Under the pieces are notes generated by a model. The model made no database searches, was not told the DNA's origin, and saw only the letters and a program-made list of their open reading frames with translations. A stretch of 12,186 nt of DNA from Chrysochromulina parva (taxonomy: Eukaryota > Haptophyta > Prymnesiales > Chrysochromulinaceae), in the NCBI GenBank assembly GCA_002887195.1, contig PJAB01001795.1, positions 1 through 12,186 on the forward strand, given 5' to 3'. Shown here in pieces: positions 1 through 7,300 of the stretch. A program made the position numbers and the translations under genes. Numbering within the stretch: the stretch's first letter is position 1; every line of letters begins with the position of its first letter.

Positions 1-1
1 C

Positions 2-2374
2 AATACCATCATCCTGCACCGGCAGCCGCGCGTCATCGTCTTTGCCGGCCACGCGGATGCATCGCATCCCTCCTCGAAGCGCACGCTCGGCCTGACTGAT
101 GCCTCGGGCAATCTCATCATCATGGAGCCCGACACTATCGCGCGCATCTTCTCCCAGCCGAGCGAGCGGCTGGAGCTCGTTAGCCTCAACGGCTGCTGCA
201 GCTCGGAGCTATGCGAGGCGATCACGAGCCGCTTCTCGCTGCCGACCTGCGGCTGGAGCTCGCGCACCGCGGATGCGGCGGCCAAGGCGCACTCGCTCGG
301 CCTCGTCGACGTGCTCGTGCAGCGCATGAAGGCCAGACCAGCGGCTGGGCGGCTCACCAGCGGCGACCTGCATGCCGCCTTCCAGCATGCCGAGCGCTCA
401 GTGCTGGCAGCAGTCGCCAGCGGCGGCACAAGCAAGTGGGCGCTCGTCGACCCCGATGGCTGCGTCGATCACAAGATGCCGGATGGCAAGTGGGCAGCGG
501 GAGTGCCGGTGCAGCTAGTGCCGCTGCCACCGAGTAAGCTGCTGTCCAATCTCGGCCCCTTCCCCTCGCTGCCCTCCCACTACGTTCCCCGGGAGGTTGA
601 GGAGCGGCTGTGCGCTGAGCTGCTCGCTCGGGCTGCGCCGATGCTCGCCCTCTCGGGCGCGAGGGCGGCGACAAGCAGCGTGGCGGGCGTGGCAGGCCTC
701 GGCAAGACGACCATCATGACCTGGCTCGGGCGCAGCGTTCGCGTGCAAACCGTCTTCAGCGACGGCATCTGCTGGCTGGCGTTTGGGCAGGAGCGCGACG
801 CGTTCGGGCGGATGCGGGAGCTTGCAGAGATGCTGGGCATGCCGCGTGACGAGATCAAAGAGCTGCGGGACGTAACGGACGCGGCGCGGCAGCTGCAGCC
901 GCGGCTGCACGACAAGCGGATGCTGCTCATGCTCGACGACGTCTGGCGGCTGGAGCAGGCGAAGCCGTTCAAGGGGCTGGCGAGCGAGGGCGTCTCCATG
1001 CTGCTCACTACGCGCAAGGGCGAGATCGTAGACTTTTGTGGCGAGGAGCTGCAGCCGCTCGGCCCGATGGCGGATGCCGTGGCGCTGCGGGTGCTCGTTG
1101 AGAGCAGCGGCAAGACGGAGGCGGCGCTGCGCGGCGCAGAGCCCGAGGCGCTGGTGGCGCTGCTCAAAAAGTGCAGCGGACTGCCCGCGATGCTGCGCAT
1201 GGTGGGGCAGAGGTGCAGCTGTTGGGAAGTTGGAGCTGTGCTGCACTTTTTGGAGACGCACAAGCTTGAGCACGAGGTACCGACGAGCCTCGAGGCTGCC
1301 GAGGGGTACGGCAACCTGTTTGTGATGCTTGAGGGGCAGCTGGACGATATCGAGCAGCATCAGGATGAGCAGCTGGCGCGGCAGTGCACCATGCTGGCGG
1401 CACTGCCCGAGGACACGCCGGTCCCGCTAGATGTGCTGCAGTTGCTGTGGGGGCTGGGCAAGGCTGGTACGCAACAGCGCGTCGACTTGCTGGCCAAGAG
1501 GCACCTCGTCGAGCCCAGCGCCGACGGGAAGGGGATTGCGCCGCTCCTCGACGTGGTGCGAGACTACCTGGCCTGCCGCGCGAAAAGCGAGCTGAAAGGG
1601 TGGCACGCTGCGATGGTGCGAGGATGGATGGAGGGATGCGGAGAGGTGCTGACGAGGCAGGAGGGTGAATACTGGTGGAAGAGCCTGGGCCACCACATAA
1701 CTGGGGCGGGTGGGGCGGTCACCATCCCCGCCTCGGTCATCTCCATCAGCGGTGGCGCCTTCGCTGCCTGCAGCGGCCTCACCTCGGTCGCCATCCCCGA
1801 CTCGGTCACCTCCATCGGCAGATTTGCTTTCCAAGGCTGCATCTGCCTCACCTCGGTCACCATCCCCGCCTCGGTCACCTCCATCGGCAATTGGGCATTC
1901 TCTTATTGCAGCGGCCTCACCTCGGTCACCATCCCCGACTCAGTGACCTCAATCGGCTATGACGCCTTCTTCGGCTGCACCGGCCTCACCTCGGTCATCA
2001 TCCCCGCCTCGGTCACCTCCATCAACGGTTGCTTTCACGGCTGCAGCGGCCTCACCTCGGTCAACATCCCCGCCTCAGTGATCTCTATCGGCGGTGGCGC
2101 CTTTCTCGGCTGCAGCGGCCTCACCTCGGTCACCATCCCCGCCTCGGTCACCTCCATCGGCGATGGCGCCTTCCGCGGCTGCACGGGCCTCAACTCGATC
2201 ACCATCCCCGCCTCGGTCACCTCCATCGGCCGTAGCGCCTTCCTCGGCTGCAGCGGCCTCACGGTCACCGTCGCCTCGGTCACTCTAGACCTCATCGGCA
2301 TTGACGCCTTCTCTGGGTGCACAGTCCTCACTACCCCAGCGCCAGCCACCAATGCTAGGTCGTGGTGGACCTGA
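2..2374 (+). CDS. CHAT - NB-ARC - BspA-type LRR protein (NLR-like), 5' partial
   Basis: The reading frame is open from the first bases of the window to TGA at 2372-2374, so the N-terminus is missing; the first in-window Met (122) is internal to a domain. Domains seen: a CHAT (caspase/HetF-associated, clan CD peptidase) C-terminal half with His of AGHA at 50-52 and Cys of LVSLNGCC at 194-196, the expected His-Cys dyad, followed by a CGWSSRTADAAAKA segment typical of CHAT. A linker PSLPSHYVPRE leads into an NB-ARC STAND ATPase with P-loop GVAGLGKTT (686-712), kinase-2 MLLMLDDVW (920-946), an MLLTTR sensor-like strand (about 1000) and GLPA (1178-1189). A winged-helix-like part has LPEDTPVPLDVLQLLW and LLDVVRDYLACRA in the MHD area. 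From 1718, eight 23-residue LRR_5 repeats and one degenerate repeat follow. No membrane segment or intron is visible. Family knowledge suggests an oligomerising sensor that activates a protease-like effector; that role is inference. Confidence 0.85.
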   Translation, partial: NTIILHRQPRVIVFAGHADASHPSSKRTLGLTDASGNLIIMEPDTIARIFSQPSERLELVSLNGCCSSELCEAITSRFSLPTCGWSSRTADAAAKAHSLGLVDVLVQRMKARPAAGRLTSGDLHAAFQHAERSVLAAVASGGTSKWALVDPDGCVDHKMPDGKWAAGVPVQLVPLPPSKLLSNLGPFPSLPSHYVPREVEERLCAELLARAAPMLALSGARAATSSVAGVAGLGKTTIMTWLGRSVRVQTVFSDGICWLAFGQERDAFGRMRELAEMLGMPRDEIKELRDVTDAARQLQPRLHDKRMLLMLDDVWRLEQAKPFKGLASEGVSMLLTTRKGEIVDFCGEELQPLGPMADAVALRVLVESSGKTEAALRGAEPEALVALLKKCSGLPAMLRMVGQRCSCWEVGAVLHFLETHKLEHEVPTSLEAAEGYGNLFVMLEGQLDDIEQHQDEQLARQCTMLAALPEDTPVPLDVLQLLWGLGKAGTQQRVDLLAKRHLVEPSADGKGIAPLLDVVRDYLACRAKSELKGWHAAMVRGWMEGCGEVLTRQEGEYWWKSLGHHITGAGGAVTIPASVISISGGAFAACSGLTSVAIPDSVTSIGRFAFQGCICLTSVTIPASVTSIGNWAFSYCSGLTSVTIPDSVTSIGYDAFFGCTGLTSVIIPASVTSINGCFHGCSGLTSVNIPASVISIGGGAFLGCSGLTSVTIPASVTSIGDGAFRGCTGLNSITIPASVTSIGRSAFLGCSGLTVTVASVTLDLIGIDAFSGCTVLTTPAPATNARSWWT
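1718..2335 (+). repeat. 69-bp coding tandem repeat (BspA-type LRR array)
   Basis: Repeat starts, set on the valine or isoleucine before the IP motif, are 1718, 1787, 1856, 1925, 1994, 2060, 2129 and 2198, with a degenerate ninth from 2267. The period is 69 bp (23 residues) except for the fifth, which is 66 bp because one codon is missing. The protein consensus is VTIPASVTSIGxxAFxGCSGL, the LRR_5/BspA pattern. The DNA is almost identical between units in the stretch encoding TIPASVTSI, which indicates recent amplification or gene conversion. Variation sits mainly in the two or three codons before AF. Confidence 0.9.
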
Positions 2375-2522
2375 TGTAGTTTAAAATGATACTATGATAG
2401 TAACGCACTCACCGCACCGAGGATGCGTAAGTGAGTAAGTAAGCAAGTAAAACACGACACAGACTGCAACCGGTCGTCGTCGCCGTGTCGGTTCTCTATC
2501 TGATGTCCTCCCACCGTGCCCC
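2375..2522. other. Convergent intergenic spacer (148 bp)
   Basis: This spacer lies between the stop codons of two convergent genes and must hold both 3' UTRs and cleavage sites. It is less GC-rich than the genes. It contains a GTAA-rich tract at about 2426-2450 that includes splice-donor-like GTAAGT strings, but no acceptor or coding sequence to pair with them. No canonical AATAAA is seen. Confidence 0.6.
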
Positions 2523-4205
2523 TCACGCGGCTGGCAAGCTGCTGCTGGCTTGCAACTCTCTGCCCTCGACCCCTTTGCCATACTTGGGCATGCCGATGAT
2601 TTGCACCTCCCGCCCGTCGGACCCTTTGCACAGGCACGTGCCGCGCACGTTGCACAGGGGCTGCTCCGTCTTGGCATTGTACTCGACGTTCCCGTGCTCC
2701 TCCCAGAGCACGCAACCCGCCGCCTCGGTCGCGCTCGCCGTCGTCCCCAGCCACTTGCGACCGTACCCCTGTCGGCCCGCCGCCTGCTGGCACTCGGCCG
2801 CGCTCAACGGGCGCGCGCCGGCGGCCTTGCAGCTTCTCGCCATGAGCGCCGCACTGCGGCGCGGCGTGCCATCCTCAGCCGCCGCGGAGAGGCTAGTTCC
2901 CAAGAGACCGCTCGCACTCGTCTTGGCGGAGGCGGCGAGGGCGGCGGCGCCGCCGGCCGCGGCGCCGCCGGCCGCGGCGCCGCCGCCTCCCGTCAGCGCG
3001 TCCGCAGCAGGCGGGGCGAGCTCGCAGGCCAACGGACGGAACTTGGCGCACTCGATCGTCGCGCATTGGGCGCAGAGCTCCTGGGACGCCGCCGAGAGGC
3101 GCGCCGTGCTCGGCACCCCCAGCGGAGGCACGAGGGGCGGCGCCGGCGCGGCGGGGGGTGCACGTAGCTGCGCGAGCACCCGTGCGGTGTGTGCATAGTC
3201 GGCGACCTCGCAGTGGCAGAGCGCGTGGTCCTTTTGGATCATCCAGTCGGCGCACGCGCCGCAGCCCAGCCGCCGGCCGCCCGAGCGCGAGTTGAACGCG
3301 AGCGACTCCTCGTCATAGAGTCGGGGGGAGACGAAGGTGTGACGAGACACGTGGCGCGCGACGCCGGGCAGTAACGACATGGTCGAGCCAGTCGAGATGA
3401 GGAACGGGGCATAGTACATGATCGCCAGGTCCTCGAACATCGAGTGCGCGCAGTTGGACACGAACACCTCGATCTGCAACTCGGTCTGAAGGAACCGGAT
3501 GAGGTCCTCCATGTACGACGTGCACACTCTCGTCTGCTCTGGGTTGGAGAAGTCATCGGCGACGCACGTGAGCAGGTGGAGCTGGCGCAGCGGCGCCTTG
3601 AAGCGCCGACGGTACCGGCGCGCCGCCGCCTTGTAGAAGCTGTACCGTTGGAAGTGGTACTGCGAGTGCCGGTTGAGCGGCGCCGACGCGCACCGAAAGT
3701 GGAGCACGGGCGCCGAGACGGTCGCGCGAATGCCGCACTTGTCGAAGGCGTGATCGAGCGTGTGCTCGACGAGCGGCTGCATCGACTCCCAGAAGCGCGC
3801 GGTCGCGTTCTCGTACACAAACCAGTCCCAGCGGCCCGCCGGCCTGACCTTCGGGATCGTGGCCGTCTTGAAGTTGATCCCGCCGGGCAGGCAGGAGTCG
3901 TAGAAGCGCATGCCGTCCGTGCGGCGTGGGCGCTTGAACTTGGGCGCGCCCTTTCTGATGGCCTCCGCCAGGTCCTGAAAGTAGTTGGATAAGTAGTTGC
4001 CCACGAGCATGTCGACGTGCGTCGCCTTCGACTGCCGCCACTTGGTCACGCCCCGTGAGGCCTTCTCGCGCTTGGAGGAATTGTTGAAGAGGATGGTTGC
4101 CCATTCAGGTTTGGACGACGCGGCAGCCGCAGCCGCGGGCGCGGGCTCAGCCGCGGCCGAGGCGGCGGCCGTGAGGAGTACCCCGACCATCACTTTCGGC
4201 ACCAT
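2523..4205 (-). CDS. Putative secretory-pathway glycosyltransferase-like protein with Cys-rich C-terminal module
   Basis: A single uninterrupted 560-residue frame runs from ATG at 4203-4205 to TGA at 2523-2525. Residues 1-19 form a hydrophobic Ala/Leu/Val-rich signal peptide, followed by a low-complexity Ala/Pro stretch. Residues 90-340 form a globular part with VLHFRC (167-172), HSQYHFQRYSFY (180-191) and FEDLAIMYYAPFLISTGST (257-275). The paired pattern of a 'hHhRC' strand and a later 'D..hM..A...h.S.ST' motif recalls O-fucosyltransferase/NodZ-like GT-B enzymes; the donor and acceptor cannot be told. Cys-rich segments follow (315-332 and 378-394), then a Gly/Ala linker (401-425) and a C-terminal module (459-526) with a C..P.S..EC..A ... 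GCVLW ... NVEYN ... CLC pattern. I believe this module recurs on secreted algal proteins, but that is from memory. N-glycosylation sequons occur at NNSS (41-44) and NAT (133-135). It is divergent from the UGGT gene, which fits a role in glycoprotein processing. Function is tentative; that the gene is real is much surer. Confidence 0.75.
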   Translation of the reverse strand: MVPKVMVGVLLTAAASAAAEPAPAAAAAASSKPEWATILFNNSSKREKASRGVTKWRQSKATHVDMLVGNYLSNYFQDLAEAIRKGAPKFKRPRRTDGMRFYDSCLPGGINFKTATIPKVRPAGRWDWFVYENATARFWESMQPLVEHTLDHAFDKCGIRATVSAPVLHFRCASAPLNRHSQYHFQRYSFYKAAARRYRRRFKAPLRQLHLLTCVADDFSNPEQTRVCTSYMEDLIRFLQTELQIEVFVSNCAHSMFEDLAIMYYAPFLISTGSTMSLLPGVARHVSRHTFVSPRLYDEESLAFNSRSGGRRLGCGACADWMIQKDHALCHCEVADYAHTARVLAQLRAPPAAPAPPLVPPLGVPSTARLSAASQELCAQCATIECAKFRPLACELAPPAADALTGGGGAAAGGAAAGGAAALAASAKTSASGLLGTSLSAAAEDGTPRRSAALMARSCKAAGARPLSAAECQQAAGRQGYGRKWLGTTASATEAAGCVLWEEHGNVEYNAKTEQPLCNVRGTCLCKGSDGREVQIIGMPKYGKGVEGRELQASSSLPAA

Positions 4206-4336
4206 GCTTTTCTCCGACTATGAAATAGAAATCGTCGGGACGACCCGCGTACAGTAAGAGTCCATCGGTTTTTTGCAGACTCGATGTGCTTATGTTTCCC
4301 GTGATCGGCTTCGCTCGCGGGAAACTTATTCTCGCG
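4206..4336. promoter_or_regulatory. Short divergent promoter between the GT-like gene and the UGGT gene
   Basis: Only 131 bp separate the ATG of the minus-strand gene (4205) from the preferred UGGT ATG (4337), or 86 bp if the in-frame ATG at 4292 is used. The middle is AT-richer than its surroundings (TATGAAATAGAAATC at about 4219-4233; TTTTTTGCAG at 4269-4278). An ATG at 4284 opens an overlapping out-of-frame 6-codon reading frame ending at TGA 4302-4304, which could act as a small uORF. No clear TATA box is seen. Confidence 0.5.
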
Positions 4337-7300
4337 ATGCCGACAATCCTTCTTGCGACCCTCGCCGCCGCGCTCGCGGACGCGCCGCCGCGCATCTTCG
4401 ACCACATTTCGGTCACGGCGAGCGCCTCGTGGGCCAACGATCCCATCATCGAAGCGGCATCACTTCTCTACGGCGAGCTCGGCGGCCGAGGCGTGGCGTG
4501 GTTCCTCAAGGGCGTCGCAGGCCAACCCGGTTGTGAGGACGTGCGCTGCGCCGCCAGGGCGATCAGTTCGCTGAGCTTGCCGCCGCTTCAGGTCCGTGCG
4601 CTCGGCGCCGCTCTGGCCGCGCGGGTGGAGGCGCCCAAGGTGGAGGCCTGGGCGCAGCTCGCGGCCGCCGTGCCGGGCTCCTCACCCGACCGTGGAGCGC
4701 TCGCGCACGCGGCCGTGTGGCTCTGCACGTGCGACGGGCGCATCCACGTGGAGGTGGAGGATGCGCTGGCGGCGCTGGCAGTGCTCGTTGACTCACCCGA
4801 GGAGTGCCGCGAGGCGAGCGCCAGCGCCGTGCCCGCGGCGCTCGACCACGCGTTCGACAACGACAAAGCGGGCGGACGCAGGAGCGCGGACGCCATTTCC
4901 ACAGCTCCGTTACTGATCGCGTACGTCGACCCGCACGCCGGGGCTGCGATGGGCGCGGCAATGGCGGCGCTACTCGCCGTGCCACCCGCCACCGCGCGCA
5001 TCGTGCTGCGCTACCGTCCCTCGGCCGCCGTTAGCCCGGTGCCTCTACAGGGCTTCGGGGCGGTCGTGCGGCTGAAGGCGTCCGAGTACAAGGTGGTGGA
5101 CGACCGCGGCGTGGAGGCGGCGGCCGATGCGGCCGACGAGGGCGACGATGATGCCGTCGAGGGCGAACCGGCCGGAGGAGACGAGGCTCCTTCGTTTCTG
5201 CTGCGCAAGCGAGCGGGTGAGCCGCTCGTCGCGTGCATGCTGATTGCCTCCCTCATTGCGAGCGGGTGAGCCGCTCGTCGAGTGCATGCTGATTGCCTCC
5301 CTCATTGCGAGCGGGTGAGCCGCTCGTCGCGTGCATGCTGATTGCCTCCCTCATTGCACGCAGGTGAGCCGCTCGTTGGCGACGGCGGTCACGCGAGTGC
5401 ATGCTGATTGCCTCCCTCATTGCACGCAGGTGAGCCGCTCGTTGGCGACGGCGGCGACGGCTCGAGCCTCTCCGCCGCACGGCTAGGCGCTCTGAGCATG
5501 CAGGCGGCGGTGGCGGTGCTGCGCGCGCGCCGGCCGTTGCCGACGCTCCGGGACGTGAGCGGGTTGCTCCCGAGCCTCGCACGAACGCTCTCGCGCATTA
5601 ATTTGAGCTCACCGGCCCACGAACCCCTCGTACGCTCGCTCGTGACGAACCCCTCGTGACGAACCCCTCGTGACGAACCCCTCGTGACGAACCCCTCGTG
5701 ACGAACCCCTCGTGACGAACCCCTCGTGACGAACTCCTCGTGACACACTCCGAGCAATGTTGCTACCAGCATGCTAATTGCCGCTGATGGCCTGTCTGAT
5801 TGCCTCCCTCATCAGGTACGCTCGCTCATCGCGATCCGGCCGCTTTTGCAATCAGCATGCAACTCACTGCTGCTCAACGGCTTACCAATCGACCTCACCC
5901 GTGCGGCCTTTGCGCCTCTGATTACCTCTGATTACCTCTGATTACCTCTGATTACATCTGATTACCTCTGATTACCTCACCCGTGCGGCCTTGGCGCCTC
6001 GAGCGCGCCTCCCATCCCACCACACGCGATTGCATGCTGAGCGCGCCTCCCATCCCTCCCTCATTGCATGCAGGTGCGGACTTGGTGCAGCACACGATGA
6101 AGCTCGTGCTCACCGAGGCGAACACGGCGGCCCAGCTCGTGCAGCTCGGCTTGCGCCCGACTGTCGTGAGCGCGCTGCTCACGACGGCGCCCCCGCCCCC
6201 GGTTCGCATCGACGCCCGCAGCCTCGAGAGCGCCACGCTCTGGCTGAGTGACCTGAGCGCGCCTAATTTGGAAGGGGGCTTCAAAACATGGCCCTCAGAT
6301 CTGAGCTCGGCGCTTAAAAAGGGCCTTCGGGGCGCGCGCCAGTTCACAAGGCATAACCTGTTCACAGCCATCTTCGTCTTCGACCCGGCGACGATGCACG
6401 GCGCGCGCACGGCCGGCTACGTGGCGACCATCCTGAAGCGGAGCGCGCCCCTTCGGATCGGGGTGCTCGCTCGCTCGGCGGACGGTAACGGAGATTCCAA
6501 TCTGGCCACGCGCGCTCTCGCGGGCACTTGCATGCTGATGGCCCCTGATTGCCCCCCTCCCACCCTCCCTAATTAGGTAGCGGAGATTCCAATCTGGCCA
6601 CGCGCGCTCTCGTGCACTTGCATGCGGTGGGGGGCAAGGCGGCACTGATCGCTTTCCTGCGCACCCTCGGCGCACGGGCGGGGGCGGCGGTTGGAGCGCC
6701 GCGGCGGGCACCCGAGCAGGCGGCAGCACCGGTGGACGCAGCCGAGGAGGGGGACGCGGCGGGGGCGGACGAAAGCGATGCGCTGGCTGCAGCAAACACG
6801 GACGGCGACGCGCAGGCGGAGGCGGAGAGCGCTCAGGACGACGCGACGACGGTGGCCGAGGGCGATGCGCGTCGTACTGAGCGTGCCTCCGCTGTTCTTG
6901 AGCCGACGGTCCCACGGCAGGTGCTTGTGATTGCATGCTGATTGCCTCCCTCATTACCAGCTCTTGAGCCGACGGTCCCACGGCAGGTGCTCGTGATTGC
7001 ATGCTGATTGCCTCCCTCATTACCAGCTCTTGAGCCGACGGTCCCACGGCAGGTGCTCGTGGACGCTGTGGCGGCGGCGCTCGAGGTCATCGCGGGGGGC
7101 GCCAAGGGGGGAGGAGGAGGCAAGAAGGGCAAGAAGCGCAAGGCCAAGTCGGCGGCGGCAGAGGAGGAGGCGACGGCGTCGGCAGGCTCGGAGGCGGCGA
7201 ATGCCACGGACGGTAGCCGCCCGGCACGGCGCGCGGAGGAGGTCCTCCTGCAGCTCGGCATGATCGGCGAAGGCATAGGGCTCGAGGCCGCCGAGCGTGT

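Noticed and set aside
515..1360. A long minus-strand open frame (281 codons) inside the NLR-like gene
   Set aside because: It is antisense to a frame with clear NB-ARC motifs, has no recognisable domain, and is explained by high GC content.
2426..2452. GTAAGT-like donors after the NLR-like stop codon, suggesting a further exon
   Set aside because: The stop at 2372 comes before them and no acceptor with a continuing LRR frame follows before the convergent gene.
2485..3198. A plus-strand open frame (237 codons) opposite the glycosyltransferase-like gene
   Set aside because: It is Ala/Pro/Arg-rich low complexity; the opposite strand carries the signal peptide, sequence motifs and a longer frame.
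4254..4278. A possible mini-intron in the UGGT 5' leader (GTAAGAG to TTTTTTGCAG)
   Set aside because: At about 25 nt it is too short to splice and no upstream donor can be shown; the acceptor-like string may be chance.
5217..5429. A CRISPR-like look of regularly spaced 49-bp repeats
   Set aside because: The units are contiguous tandem copies without unique spacers, in a eukaryotic intron.
5045..5772. Minus-strand frames with repeated [12 protein letters not shown] peptides
   Set aside because: These are antisense translations of the intronic TGATTGC units, not protein repeats.
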